Below are positions 20,401 through 35,600 of a stretch of 36,754 bases of DNA, in pieces. Within the stretch, counting starts at the first letter, position 1, and each line of letters starts with the position of its first letter. Origin of the DNA: Mesaphorura yosii (lineage: Eukaryota > Arthropoda > Collembola > Poduromorpha > Tullbergiidae); the NCBI GenBank assembly GCA_009869945.1, contig WIXG01000577.1, positions 1 through 36,754 on the forward strand, given 5' to 3'. Both the position numbers and the translations under genes were made by a program. Below the pieces are notes generated by a model, which ran no database searches, was not told the origin of the DNA, and worked only from the letters and a program-made list of their open reading frames with translations.

Positions 20401-23400
20401 AATTGTCATGCTTCCTACATTCTGGCAGGGAACAGGATTTTGACTTTTTTGTCCATGAAAAGATCAAAACCATGTGAAAGAAGGGTAACAAAGGTCGAGC
20501 TGCGAGGACGTCGAGGCACACACAACACAAGTTCTCGAGTGGACTCAATAGGCCATGTGTGATACATCGAGTACTTATTTCACGGAAATCGGAAGCAATT
20601 CAAACGCCTACGTGCGGCAGCGAAAGTTGAATGCAGTGATTAGAGCGAGCGCGTTTTTACTCCAACTTCAGCTTCCTTCCGTGAATCATTCGCTCATGGA
20701 AATCGGCTCGGATTGTCCTTCATGTATACAATTTTACATGCATGACATAATTGTTTGTTCTGCTCCGAAATCGCAACTGATTCGTTAGCGGCCTAAAAGC
20801 GTGCCGACAAGCTGAACACATTTTGCTCATCGACACGACAAACATTGTCCATCATCATGCGTCAAGATTTTTGCGCTGCGGTGCTTTATCAGTTCCGACA
20901 TGTACAAGGTCGATTTGGATTTGAAGTGGGTCTCCACACAAAATAATTACGCAACTTATGCCAAATGCACATTGTCTGTAAGGTTGCCTAATCTGATCTT
21001 GTCGATTGTAAAATTAATATTTTGGCGGCGCACATTGCGCAAATTCTAATTTGATTGAATAGCAAATAGATTCCTGCCTTTGATTGGGTTCCTATTTGTT
21101 TAGATGTCGCGCCGTGTTTACGCAAGAGGCAGCACGACTGGATCATCATTTCGGTAGGTGATAAAATACCACGAATTTCCAAGTCACAAGTCACAAGCTT
21201 TATAAAAGACCAAGGGTTGGAATTTAGGGAAGGAAGGCACGCGTGAGGTGTGCATTGTTGCACTATTGTTCGTAATCCTTTCCAGTTGAGACTCACTGCA
21301 TCCGTGCCATGTTGACTTCGAAGGTGCCAACATGTTTGTGGAGGAGATCAATAGGTCATCACCAGCTAATCTCAATTTATTCCACCTTTCGTGGTGTGAT
21401 GTGCTCGCGAGCTTACACTTTCATTCCGCTGCGTATCCTGCTTATCACTGTTGTTCTGAACTCCGTTGCGTTCCTACTCATCATGAACATGAGCCCTGTG
21501 CCCACAATAAATTAGAAATTGCCCCGTGAATATAATTTGTATGATTCATGATCCGCGATGAGTTGATGATAGTACGAGTGACTGACTTGCATCGCGGTGC
21601 ATGTAGCACGAGTGATTTGTGTGTGCCGTAGTGCTTAACCTTTTAATAGTATTTTTCTCCCCTTCTGAAATCATAAAGAAAAAGAAATTAAAGAAAAATG
21701 AGAAAACATCCGAAAAGATGAGCTCACACAAAAATAGGAATTTCATTCTTCTCATAAACACTTTTCAAAAATAAAAATATAATAAATTCTTGTAAACGTA
21801 ACTTTTTTCTCTCGCTCTCGTAATCTCTCAAGTACATCCGGTGCAATTCGACGGGAGAAAAATGCAGTCGTCTGCCCAAGAGCTGGAAGTGCAGAAGAAT
21901 CGTTGCTTCCACCGTGGTCGTGCTGCAAATGGGCAAGTTCAATTACGCACTCCGTCTTACTGATATGAAATAATAATAATAACGGATAGGAATGAGGACG
22001 GACCACAACGAGATGATTATGATTAACACTTTTCCGTCTTTCCTTAATCTGTTTCTGGTTAAATGGTTCCAGCACCACGGCTGGAGTCGTGCTCAGAATT
22101 TTAAGAGGAGGCAATCAGTCCAGTTTCTTTAACATGGCCCTAGCTCAAAACCCCCAAAGAAAAGGATACAATTATTTCGTCAAAGCACTGCGAAAAGCGC
22201 TGCTTTTAATTAAAGCAATATTTTGTCCCGTGATTTATCGTCTGTGTGGAATTGCGAATTACTTCGCTTCATGTTTATGGGACGAGCACTGCGTACACCA
22301 TCACATAAATGCCAGACCCGCATGTACAGCGATTATATATTCATATTACACTTTATGCTAATTTGCTTGTGCGAATTTAAAAATGGCAATAAATAATAAC
22401 GACAAATTGCCAGTGCCATTGCATCGCTCGCAAATGAAACACAATACGCAGTGTTCGCTTTCAGTGTTGTGACTTGTGGTCGATTGTGATACAACCAAAT
22501 ATTTTCAAGCGTCCAATAAATAATCGTTGACAGGTATTATTGCTGAGCGTCCTGTGCGTGCTCATTTCTTGCTTTTGATAATTCAATTTAATCGGCCTTT
22601 AAATGTTAACTCAAGCTTTCGCACGTTCACCGGCTGCGTTTTTTACATGCGTAAAATCGGGACAAATCTTTCTATGGCCTTTGCTGATGACGCTCGTGGA
22701 AAGTTGGCGAGCTTCTTCGCAATGTGCAGCATGGGGAGAGCCTGAGCCTTGAACAGAAGAAGGATTATACGCCATAAATCTGTCTCAATTATAAAAATAT
22801 ACAACAAACGTCAACATTGTATTACCAGAATCAGCAGCTCTTTGTGCCTCCTCATTTGCATCAATTTAATACGATTGCAGAGATCGCACAAAAAATTGTA
22901 GACAAATATGCAAATGCGACAAAGAATTCTTGTTATTATAAAATAAGAATTATGACGCTGGTGACTTGTTTCTGTGATTGTGTTCGAAGATGCGGTCTCA
23001 AATCTTATACTATTTGCACGGCAAATCACAAAAGACTGGGAGATCGGCATTAAAATTAATGAACAAAATGCTAAACTTAAAAACGACAAAGATTTTCTCT
23101 AATTTATGAAAATTGCGGAGTTTCTGTATTTGTTTGATTTCTGTAAGCATAAAATTTACGCACGTCGAAATCAATTGGTTCGCCAGAGCATGAGCACGCT
23201 GGTGAGTTTGTGAGGACAAGTCAACACGATCGCACACATGCGAAGGGTGCTGTTGGCTAACCTTTCTATCTGAAAGGAGATAGATGAAATCAAACGATGT
23301 AAAAAAACTCTTTTGCATTGAAATTGCCGCGTAATAATAATTTTTATTTTATTTCATCTGAGCTTTGCGACTGTCAATTCTCGAGTTGCATCTTCTTACG

Positions 23401-26263
23401 CACTGAATCCGTAACTAATAAACGTTCAAGACCACCCAAAAGTTATCCAATTTTAAAGAGGAGGTTCCATTTATTAATTGTAAAAAATATTCATATCACA
23501 TTAATGAGGAAGCCCGCAAGAGGAACACAGACAGCAGAAGAGCACGTTTCTTTCATTGGAGACCAAATGCTGGTCGCTGCTTCAAACAGCTTGAATGAGC
23601 AAATGTTGAATTTGTAAACTTGATAAATGAATTACAATGTACGTAAGGTGCGTGGAGCGTTTTACATCCAAAGTTCAAGAGTACATTGTAATAATTTGGG
23701 AGGAAATTGAGGATTACAAGTTACAAGTTCCGAGTCCTAGTCCAAATATATCATTATTATTGACTCATTGCTGTTTATAATGCGAAAGCTGTATTCATAT
23801 ATCATTTCCATGAACGAAGTTCTATTTTCGGAGTCTTTAGCGCATCTCACAAGATATTTCAATTTTTTACTGCTGCATAAACTCACCTCAACGTAAAATC
23901 TCAATGCCTTTTCACAGGCGAACTCTTGATTTATTGCATTCGTCTAGAATTGAAATTCTATTCCCATCTTTAATAGCGTTTTGATGTCTCGTCAACGCTT
24001 ACTAAAATTTTTGCGCGATTGGTGTCGTCTACGAATTTGTGTTTCGCGGCGCCAAATAAGGAATCCTGCATGCTGCTCCTGGCCTCACTCTCCGACTCGC
24101 CGTCGCAGACCATCAAGGTGAATTCTGTCTTTAAAAGTTAATGTTAATTGAATAGACATAAAACGCGTTGCATTAATTACGCTTTTGTAATGTGAGAAAT
24201 GCTTTTCACGAAAATGTAAGATAAACTGTGTCGCGACAATGACAATTTGCGAAACGGCTAGACGCCAATTTACGTAGTTCTGACATTTTGGGTGTTTGTG
24301 TGTCGTCAAGATTCTGTGTTTTGGGGTGACAAACGAAAGTATAAGTCCAGGTTTCCAAATACGGACTTGGCAAAGTTTACAAACAGAAATCCCAAGCATG
24401 ACACAACTCATGACACCGTTTCTTCGGCGAAAATGCCGTCATCTCATTGTTTAGCATCACTTTACCTAATTAGTGTGTCATGATCAATTGAAGCTTAAAC
24501 GTTTGTCTATACGTCTATTGTCTTCTTACGACAGTTCACGCGCAGCAATGTCCTGCTTCGCACGTAAAGAATCTCAATTGGCAAAGAAAAAGCAGACGCG
24601 TTGCACGCAGAGCTCGTGTCTGGGCCGAACACATATATAAAACTTGAATTGTCGCGTTTTTGCAGCCAGAGCAAACCAGAAAAAAGTGAATGTCAATGTC
24701 AAAGTTAAAAATACCAAGAAAAGGTCACATGATTAAAATGCTCGAAATTGCTTAGCATTGCCGAATGCAGGCTAGATACATTTTTACTGTTAAGAATCAT
24801 CATGAGCGAAATGTTACTTGCATTTTAATGAGTCAACGTCAACACACGATCTCGAACCAGTCTCAGGTTGCTTGTGAAATATTGACGACGATAAACCACG
24901 CAGCCACATTAGGAAAACTACTCATCAGATTCTCATGTCGCTCTTGTGATACAACATGGTAATTAGTATATGGCAGCATAAAAGCATGGAAGTTGGCCAA
25001 AAAATTAAAATTCCGGCATGTCAAAGCGAAAAGTAGCCATAAAATGCTTGATTTGTGCACATGATCCGCATTCGCAGACTCGCCGTTCTGTAAATCCCAC
25101 TACGAGCCCAGCCAGCAGCACGTTTCGCACTCATAAAAAATGGTATAACCTGTACTCGATTTTTTGTAATTGAAATATGGAATTTAAATGAGAATTGTAC
25201 GAGCGAACGGACTGGAAGTTGTTTTTATAATTTCTTGGAAATTACGCGCAACTCCACAAATGAGAAAAAATGATTTATGTCAAGAATTGGCAGAGACGCC
25301 AGTGGCCTGTGGTCCCTGCCCGTTTCAATTCGCCTGTGCTTTATTGCAGATATTTATGGCTTTTGATCATTGTCATTAACATAATAATGTTGTTAATGCA
25401 GATGTTACCGTAAGCGAGCGGCGCACGCTTGCCGCGACAGACAGGACGGGAGACGGCGTCAAGATTTCAATTACAGTATAAGTCATCGTAATTTATTTCG
25501 CTCTTTTCCTTTTCTGGATAAACTTAATTAGATACTTTGCTGTAAAATGATACTTAATACGCATTCCACTCTTCCAAAGGACGTTCCGAACATCTTTCAT
25601 AACATTTGCATTTGAGATGAATCTTGCGAATTGCTGTAACTGGATTAAGTTTCAATGGCCGATGTGATTTACGTGCGAAAGCCGCATCCAGAAATAAAAA
25701 CAATCGAGAGATGAGATGCAATTATTCCTGAAGCAGCTCAGTACCGCCTCTAAACTTTATGTCTCATTGTTCCTCGCTTTACGAGGGCAAGATTTTATGT
25801 GCAACATGTCATTACGTCTCAGTTCAATTAAAAAGTGCAACCATTGGTATGGAACGAGCATCGTAGACTTCTTCCTTAATTGTTATTGCAATTGAAGTCT
25901 TTGTGCAAGGAGGCAAAGACGGACGGTGGAACTCCAGTGTTTATTTGCAACGACGACGTAAAACGCTTTTATGCTCGCCTCAATGAGGTCGGGACCCTCA
26001 GGACTGAGGATAGTGGGAATGATATTTGATGTACTATCTTGTTAAGGGATTGCCCCTGCAATCTTTTCGAGAGCCTTGCAAAAATTGGATGTACTCGTTT
26101 ATTCAGCGCTTTGTGTCGGTCTCACAACATTCTCATTTGAAGCAGGCGTTAACGACATAGGAAGAGAATGCGTTCTTACATAACATAACAATAACATGTC
26201 AAGTTGAGAATAATAAAGTTGCTCTCACTCCGAGAAGAGAAGAGAAAACAATACAACCTTATT
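17401..26263. other. gene desert, first part
   Basis: No gene is supported across nearly 9 kb. Open frames are short, lack conserved motifs and mostly lack credible splice sites. The longest (21752-22114, minus) has no ATG in frame, although its second half (ALPALGQTTAFFSRR) looks protein-like after a possible TTTGCAG acceptor. TAATTA-type cores and A/T runs are frequent, as in intergenic regulatory DNA or a long intron of a gene whose exons lie outside. Confidence 0.5.
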
Positions 26264-26602
26264 CTAATTAGACTTTTGGAATTCTCGCCGTGTGTGGTAG
26301 TCCAAGCAATACGAGCTGTCAATGTCCAGCAAGACATTGCGCGCCGCACCGGCGAGAGAAGTATATTTCACGTTTATTAGGACAAGGTGGGCAAGATCCT
26401 CAGCTGTCGAACATCCTGCTCGGCAGAAGACCGGAGCAAGCTCAGTATTCAAGGCTTGGAATCCAGGATTGCTTTCTGCCCAAGAACCGGCACACGAACT
26501 CTACCTGAGCTTCACCAAGACAGCATTTTATCCATAACCACATTCTCGCATTTCTCGCCGACATCACTTGTCAGTTGTGTCATTGAAGCTGACGAGTGTT
26601 GA
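26264..26602. other. GC-richer island open in several frames
   Basis: Within the AT-rich desert, about 340 bases are open in several frames at once (three on the + strand, 26290-26508, 26322-26537 and 26387-26602, and one on the minus strand, 26264-26452) and noticeably richer in G and C. No translation resembles a known family. It could be a conserved non-coding element, a non-coding RNA, or the relic of an exon or transposon. Confidence 0.3.
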
Positions 26603-29600
26603 AATGTGGGGGCAAATTGTTTGCCACTTGTGACGTGTGACGTATGCTGTTCGTCACACTCTCCACTTCGTGAGTGACTTATGGAAGACTGTCAAAAAAA
26701 GCTGACATTCTGCGTAATTGCTAACCTTTGAATGCCAGCAAGACGAATAGATTCCATCGCGGGCCCGTTCGAGTGATAATTAGCGCCTATTAAGAAGTCA
26801 TTCGAGAATTCCACAGAACAAACAGTACGAATGAAAATATAAATTAAATGGAGCCCGCCTCCTCCATCGCCGTGCTTATAATTTTAAAAAGTTGACAGTT
26901 CACTGTCATGGCAGACACTTGATTGCGGCGACTGACGACTGTGATCATGACCAACAAAAAACGTACATGAAACAACTTTTCAGGTGCTGAAGGCCAACCT
27001 TCGACCTTTGCCTGAACGATTGTACTGCACGTTTGAGTACACAAATATTGCGATGGAATTGTTGTCATGTTCATGGGATAATGAATCGCCAACGCAGGCC
27101 AGCACAGACAGCCAACGCTTAATGCACAATTAATTACTGTAAATTGGCAAATTACTTGCTTCAATGAACTTGTACTTGGCGAGGTTGAGCTGCAAGTGTG
27201 AAAAGGAGAAGGAATTGTCGTGCGTCAAACAATCGATAATTAAATGAGTAATCGACAAAGGGGAAGGCGAGCCAGATTAATTAATTGCTGCTAACTTGCG
27301 ATCCATGTCTCATGTGCCTCATTTCTCATGTTCGTGTGTGTGTAGATTAATGCGTAACCCAATCACTCAGCGTCACGCATAGATTGGAATTCGGCATTCT
27401 CTCCAGTGACATCGACTTTTGCTGATCTCGGCCTGAATACGGATGTTACAAGCGGATGTCCAAGTCCAGACTTTACTCAGTGACCATGAGAAAAACCCTC
27501 CAAGAAATGAAGGTGCAGTAGTTAGGAGAAAAACGAGACATGTGATTTACCGGCATGCAGTGCGGCGTGTGATTGCAAGCTATTGTTTTGCAAAATTATG
27601 AAAACCTGAAATTAGTGTTAGATCACGGTATTTGACATCGCTGACAAGTGGTTTCACTACGTCACGACAGAACTGTTGTTGAGTTGTTGATTTTCCACTT
27701 GCATCTTCCATAATATTGTGCGCCTGAGTGCGTAATGTTTACGTGCTCTGTGCTCAGGGATCATGCACCAATCATGCCTACACATAGCAAAAGTCATAGC
27801 GCCTCTTTGAAGAGTTTCGTCTCACGGTCTCACCAAATTCGAAAACTAACGCACGGTCTCGAGAAAGTGAGGGCAAGGCTTTCTTCGCTCGGGACCATAA
27901 ATTTCAGTTTCATGATGTACAAACTGTGAGTAAATGTCAGTCACTCGCAGGCCAAAGTTCGAATGCATTGAGTTTCAGTGCTGTTGAGATATTTATGTCG
28001 GTATTTAAAAATAAAAGAATAAAATCTGTATCTTTATTTCATCTCTTTTCAACTGCATAAAGCCAATATTTTATTACTCCTTGCAGTGCAGGCAACTTCG
28101 GCCATCGGATCACGAAGTGCATGGCGAACGAACTAGACCTTAATCATTTGCATTTATTTTACATTTAATCCATATTTGTACTGCGTGATGCACAACTGCC
28201 AAAAATAGGCAGTCTGAACGTGAACTGGCTGAGATTATTGCTCGGGAATCCTGATGATCTTCTTTATAGCTTTTTGGCAGCTTGAACTCGGTCCCGTCCG
28301 TGTATGGAGCATATAAGCTGCAGCAAATTCCCCAGCTTCATAACGTAATGAGTGAGCCGGATATTAGCGACTGATGCAAATACGCGATTTCTCTAATTGG
28401 CAATCCCATGAAATCACTGCAACTGTGAATTCCACTGCCGACGTGAATTGGCGTCATTTCCATGTCTAGCCTGCTCCGTCTGGGTACTTGAAAATCCTTC
28501 AATCCATGAACCACACAGCTTCACGCGTGCATACTTTTTGTTCATCTTTCACATCCGACGTTACGAATCTTGACTCTCGAGATTTGATATTTTATAAGGT
28601 CCTGCACATATTTTATCGTGAGAACGAACCAAGGTTCCACCCTCATTTGCATGAGTTTTGGTTTGTAATAAAGAACTTTATTTCTCACCTTCCTGGCTCA
28701 CCGAGTCTTACTTTTACATTCAAATTCCATTCGTCTTCGTTTCGCCTTGGCCTCAGCGTCTTCAATAAATTACAGCCACGGCTCAGAGTATGGAATGGAA
28801 ACTTTTTTGGTGTCAGAAATTTAAATTTGAGGAAAAGTTCAGACGCATATTTATTTTTGTCACTACTTTTATGGAATTTCAACGTTCTATAAGAATTTCT
28901 TGTTCTTCGAGAATTTGACCCAGACGACTGTAGGTTCACGTCAAGAATCTTTCATGGTGACTCGTGGACTTGATTTCGAATTGTCTCCAATTGCTTCGCA
29001 CTTTCTTGTCCGTTCGCCTTTATCTCGTCACTTTGTTCGTGTTCAGGACACCAAAAAAGTCGCTGAACCATGTCTGCAGTCCAGTGGCTGCAACTTGTTT
29101 TTAAGTTACACTTTTATCTCTCTCGTTTGCCGTAATTGACTCGCTGCCAGTGGCTTGATTCGTTTCAAATTGCCACTTACCTCTCAACGCGTGAAACAAT
29201 GCAATATGTAAATCGTCCTTTATTCAACTACATCGATGCTCATTAGTACAGAGCAGCCCAGTGGCTGAGATGCGGGTAGATAGCATTTGCAATTGAGTAG
29301 CACAGTATCATTTCGGTCACTGCTTACTTGATAGGATAATAACTTATTAAATTGAGAAATAAAACGGCACATTTTGTCTAAGAAAGGAGTGTGCTAATGA
29401 CTACACGCATTCTTTCAACTGCAATCGTGGATGATGCGGTGCATAATAACTGTGTCAAAAATTATGTACAATTTATGCCATTTGTGCTCCAGCAAAGAAT
29501 TTATCCGTAAGTAATTCCTCACGAGGCTGCTGGCTCGTATATTTTGCTCTTGCTGCATGCCGTATCATATCTCAATCCATTGTTTCAGGGCGTAGTTCGT

Positions 29601-32600
29601 CTACACAACATTTAACCTGATCACATCTGCATCAGGTAGAATCAGGAAAGTGAAGATTACAAGATGGAAAGATACACGTTGAGGAGCATAGCAAAGAGGC
29701 GTATTCACACATTCTCTCATCTTGCGTCTTTCCTTTCGTCTGATTTTGAACTCGGGAAACTGCCATGACGCTGGCTGACCAAGTGGCACTGGAACGAATT
29801 CCATGATTTCTGATTAATGTGGCAGAACAAGTAACCAGATACGTGAGTGCGCGCATGAAATTGTGCAACACATTATCCCTTTAATTATATAATCTTCTGC
29901 TGTAGTGAAGTGCAGAGATCATTCAAATTAATGTGACCTAACCAAAAACGCGAGTCCGAGTGAGCATTGTCGACTGAACGAGCGAGCATAATCACGCAGT
30001 ATGCAGGAGAAGGCAGTTTGGGGTGTGGTCCTCTTCAGCCAGCTTGTCGAGTACCCTCCTGCGGTTATTATCATCTCTCCGTAGCTGCCTGCTGGATTTT
30101 GTGATGCGATGCGATAGTCTGAAACTCCAAAATATCAAACCACAACAATAATCGTCTCTATTTACAACGTCGTGGTTTTTATGCGCCTTTTCTCGAAGAA
30201 AATGCAAAATGATTTCCTGACCACTGAGCAACTGTCCACCCATTTCGAAGCTAATTTTTATTCAGATTCTGCTGGTCATTAGCATACGCATGGATATTAT
30301 AATAACGAATTTATTCATGACGCGAAAGACAATTTGGGACTCCATGCTTAATAGGAATTGATTCTGCAGGGAATTCGCGGCGGGTCTCACTCGTCAACGC
30401 AGTCATCTTTCCGTGATTAATTGCATTGAATGAAATCTGATTCAAGCATTGTGCAATCTATTTCATGTCTATTTGTAGCTGAAGCGCTCAGATCGTGATG
30501 CCTTCATTCTTTGATGACTTCATCAAATAGTTAAGGAAAGATGCTCTCCTTCTCATCTCCGACGGAACTATTTCTTTCGAAACTTCCTTGTGCGTTACTG
30601 AACCACAAAATTGGCAATGGAGCAACTGAGCTTAAAGTCGACCAATCCTAATGCCAATTAAATACAGGCAAGACAAACTTCTCCTTCAGCTTTGATTCAA
30701 CCTCATAAATTTCAGCAAAATGTCGGCCCAGGAAGAAAGTTTCAGGCCAAGAAATGTTTATTGTGCTCACAACAGCACAATTCACTGCTTATTTTGGTAA
30801 ATTATATTATGCAGCATTTTTGGAGTTGGTCTGGCTTGTAATCTACAATTGCGATCAAATGTGAGCCGAAAGATTTTAATGCATGCATGCAAAGATTCTG
30901 TGGCCGGTCTGTTGCAGGTTTTGCATCACTTTTTGATTTCACTCAACTGCCGTGTCGTGTCGTGCCATGTAACCCTCACCAAAGCCTGCCAAATAAGGCC
31001 AGCCGGCTAAATGAATTTATTAGAATCGTAATCCTTTCCTTCCTTCACTCGTCTCTGAAACTTTACCCAGCGTTCGCTCGACTTGTGACATGAGCCTGAG
31101 CTTCGTGCGGTACGAGATTCAGGAAAGACTCTGATGATGTCTGATAAATGAGAGGTTATCAAGCGAATCATGAGAAAAACTTATTTAAATTTTTGATCTT
31201 GCGTTTCTTGCACTGCAACAGCACACGCATGTGACGGCACAATTAGTAGAGTCTGCGGATTTTCGCTACATGTCAAGGAATCAAAGGATCAAGGTCTTAG
31301 ACGAGCTTTCGAGCTCTGCTAGCAAAGCATCGAGGGAAATAATTAGACATGAGATACGCAACGCTACGCATTGTTGTTGATTTCTTATTTGGATTCTCTT
31401 TTCCTCTCTGTCGGTTCCTTAACAAGTGTTTTGGCTGCATTATGTCCTACATGCTTTATGGTGCGAGTCCAAATTGGAGAAAATGGGCTTGCATTTTCTG
31501 TTGCTTCCATTCCGGCGCTTGTTCCTGGCTTGATTTACTTGTCACATCAATTTAATCATATTGCCATGTTATTTAATCCAGTTTTCAGTGCCAGCCAGCG
31601 TCTCATCTTCCTCGTCTGTTGCACAACGTGCGTGCGTCTTGATGCGAAGAGAATGCGTTTGCTCGTTTCCCGTCTTGAGCAGAGGAGAAGGTTTTAATAT
31701 TTTTAATGGAACAAGTCCATTAATTTCAATTGCGTGTTTCTCACAAATGTAAATAATAATTTGCCAAAAATCAAACAGCCATAATAACCATCATAATAAA
31801 AAGAAAAATGTGCTAAAATATTTTCTCATCCGCTGGATCCTCCGAGAACGTCAAAACTCACTCTGCTGCGTAATTTATTATTATTGTCCTTGTGCAAGTA
31901 CTTTCTTACGACTGCCATTACACGACGATAATTAATAGAATTTATGCAAACTGTCGTTCTCACGCTTTGGCTTAATTAATTTTAATTAATCGAATCTTGC
32001 ACGCGTTCGTGTGTTAGAAAGCGAATCTTGCTTATGTAGAGTGGTGGCTCTAAATGAAATCATCGACGTGTTTCTTAAAATATGAAATTCCTTTCGGTGT
32101 TTTGAGATTCTCGTATCAACGCCAATTTAGCCTTGGTTTTGTAGGCTTTCGGATAAACGTTCAAGATGATACTTTCTAGAGAATAGTTGTTAAGAAATGC
32201 TAACACTGAGCACGGTGGTGAATTAGAACGCGAGTATTGTTTTATTCATTTTCATATTAGTTCGTGAACCCAACTCCGAGCATCAAAGAAGCTGGTGGGA
32301 GATGGGTGAAGGGATTTCAAATTCAATTATCACGAAATGCATTATTGAGAAGGTTAAAAATGTCAAAATTCGAGTTTATCGTTATTTAGCATCTCGCGAG
32401 TACGGGGAATCCAAAAACAGTCATTACATAACACGCAACATTCTCGGAGCGGAGAATTACTTGCTCAAGCAGAATTAAGAACGAAGTGGAATTTACGAAA
32501 GGAGTCCCGCATAACCTTTTAATTGACTTTTCCTTAAGCAAACGAACCCATCTCGTCAAGGCTCCTGGAACCCCATTCCCATTGGCATGAGCTGCGGTGA

Positions 32601-35600
32601 TGATCATGAGATGAAAGAGATGATGAAAAGCTGGGTGCTGGCCTGAAATTGAATTGGGACCTGTCTGCACTTGTCTGCACTGGGACCCTGAACTTATTCT
32701 CATTTACCTTGAAACCACTCGCGTACGTAGACCGTGTAGCATGTGGACTTGTTTCGGCCGTAATCATAATTCATGGTCCTTTTTCATTCTTAATTCATTA
32801 TCAAATTATCAATTTTTGATAGTTGATGGCTTGATTGCCTGCACGCTGAAACCTGGAACGACCCAAGTTAAGCACAGAAATTGGGCTCCAGCTGCGCCTG
32901 AGAAGTCTATCCTTATCAACTCAAAAACTCTTACGTTTCTATCAAGATGCGCATAATTGTAATTGGTATTCATAAATGCGTCCGTTATTACAATGCCTTG
33001 CGTGTTTTTAATTATTCAAGTGCATGATCTTCTTAGCTGAACGCTAATCGTTGCACTGCTCGAGTTCCTTCACTAATGTAGGTGTAAACAAATCTCAAGC
33101 GTCAGTAAAGTCGAGATTGATTAATTTAATAAGAGCTCGGACCGTTTTTATTCAGTAATTGATTTCTCTTCCTAGTTTCATTTTTTGTTGCTTTCAAAAT
33201 CATAAAATCATGCGCTCTGATGCAAGCGTGGAACTTGGCCTGGATTTGGCACAGGAAAAAATTGGAACCTAAAATAGAGAAATGGGTGGAACTCAACGAG
33301 TGCGACAGGGTTGGATTATGGCTTTATGGTACCTGTGTGCGTTTGAAGACAACGATCTGCGGTGCGACTAACATGAGACTAGAGCCTAAACTTAAATTAA
33401 TTCAATCGAAGATGAGCTATAGCGGCCATTTTGTTGATGGCCATTAATCTTGTCGTGTTAGGCTATCTGTTTTCAAGATTTCAAATCTGAGTGTGAGTTC
33501 GTGCACAGCTCAACATTGAAAATATTTCTTACGTAATAAGTACTCGCACTCGCAAATGTTATGCATTTGTAATAATTTGTCGCATTCTAATCTCACACGC
33601 ATTAACCAAGAGTGCACGCACGCATAACACATAAACAGGGGTTTCATCGTTGTTATTTATTTCATTTCATGACTTGTCATTTAATTGCAGCTTGGTTCGC
33701 GAGGTAATTTATTGCTTTTGCCTATAAATAGACGAGGAATACAGTTAAGTAATGATTCACAATTACACGCGCTCATTACATTCCAACATTGTTTTTACTG
33801 CAGCTGCATGGCAGAGATCCTTTTTTATTGATCTATCCCAACTTGACGATTTCAATGTCAGTGTCATAATAACTTGGCTGCCGCAACAACACGAGTCTAA
33901 TTGTTGTGGCTTTTTATGAGGCACGGCACGCAATGTCAAGGTGATGACACATGCTGGCTCGGCGCACATGACACACGATGATCAAAATCACGATGAACCA
34001 GAACAATAGCGATGGGAGAAGGAGTGTGGGGACCAGCACAATGAAAGCAAGATGATTTGCAAAAACCAGTGCAAAAGTAATCGAATTTAAAGTGCAGTTA
34101 TTACACTGATTGCTCGCGCTGATACGACCGCAAAAAAAGCATTGAGGAAGAAAGCGACCTGGTTAGTGGAGTCAAATCAGGTGCATGCACATTTTCGTCA
34201 GTTCGTGCCATTTCTTCGTCCAAGTTTTATTCTGCAGCTTCCTTATTGTCTTTCGAGTGGTGGACAATATAATATTTATGGCTCGAGTATTTATTATTAT
34301 AATTTTCCATGCTATGCTTCTCTTGGCACTGCAGAGCATAAAAGGCTGTTGAGCTTAACGAAGACACGACACACGAACTGGCAGTAATCGAACAATATTA
34401 ATGATGGCACCTCGAAATCTTAATATAGTAAGCATGTTGTATAATCGCGTGCTCAAGGTTAGACCCAACCTGCCGCTTTTTATGTAATCCTTTCGCGTGT
34501 CTGTGAGGTTGGTGTAGATCGAGTTATTAAGCTGGGTGGCAGAAGAGACACGCTCGCTGCAATGTTTGCACAATTATTGCCTGAAATGGCGCTTGCGCCG
34601 CCGATTCGATGATTAATTGAGAAAGATGAATAAGTCTCGCGTCTATGATGAGCAAGAAATAGGGCTGAGGTCAACCTCGCACCGCTCCGCCGCGCTGCAA
34701 CACTTCGGCACTCAAGTCACGTCATTGAGTGAAGCTCAATAAATATTTTATATTCTAATCCCCGCTCTGACTCGGAGAACATGAACGCCAATTCATAAAC
34801 TGGAATGAGAAAGACGAAGAAATAATTTCTTGATCCCGAGCAGTACAAATGCTCTCGAGCGACTTTGTCTTTGTCAACGTGTCGACTGTGTCATTATACC
34901 GAGCGTTTGATATTATAATCTTGGAGTGGAGAGGAAAATGTCAAGTAGTAAGAGTTCACGGATTCACAAAAGACCCTGCATAAAATTATCTTATGGATGT
35001 GTTTGAGACAGGCACGGAGCGAAGTGCCAGCATTTAGTAAGGCAATGGCACAGGAAATAAAATATTTCGATGCAGTAAATTTTACTTCTTGTTGTCTTCA
35101 CATTAAAGCCTTAAACTTTTTCTCACTCTCATCCTCACGTACGCCGAAAATTCGACACTTTGTCGTAAATGTGACCATTTACGGCATGCTTATAACTACT
35201 CGAAGCTGCAATCAATCGTAGGCGACGGCAAATCGCACTGATTCATTGCCAACGCCGGATTTAGGTACCATTCTGAATTGGAATTGAGCACCTCACATTT
35301 TTGACGTTCTAATTTCCTAAATTATCTCTTCAAGCTTCAAGCGCAGGCGATGCAGGGTAGTCGATGAAGAGTAGGAGTTTGACTCCAATCTCAGTCGCTG
35401 ATTCACGCGAAATTACTCTGACTGGACATTCGTGACTTGATTCATCAAACCCAAAAGATCATTAACAATTAGTCAGCATCGGCGTCTCACGGACGCTTTC
35501 ATTCATTCATTCGCAGTTTGCATCGATTGCAAGATTGATGAGATCTGGAATGTGGCAATAATTCTGTCAGGTTGAGCGGTCGATTGCCGATTCCATTTCA

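Noticed and set aside
21752..22114. 120-codon minus-strand open frame in the desert
   Set aside because: No ATG in frame and no recognisable family. A possible acceptor inside it is not enough to call an exon.
28488..28892. 134-codon + strand open frame in the desert
   Set aside because: Phe/Leu/Ser-rich low-information translation with no domain or neighbouring exon; consistent with chance in pyrimidine-rich DNA.
29992..30243. 83-codon minus-strand open frame starting MGGQLLSGQEII
   Set aside because: ATG-initiated and somewhat protein-like, but no family, promoter or exon partner could be seen.
32830..32890. Resemblance to a 5S rRNA internal segment (aagttaagcacag)
   Set aside because: Only a short chance match; the rest of a 5S gene and its terminator are absent.
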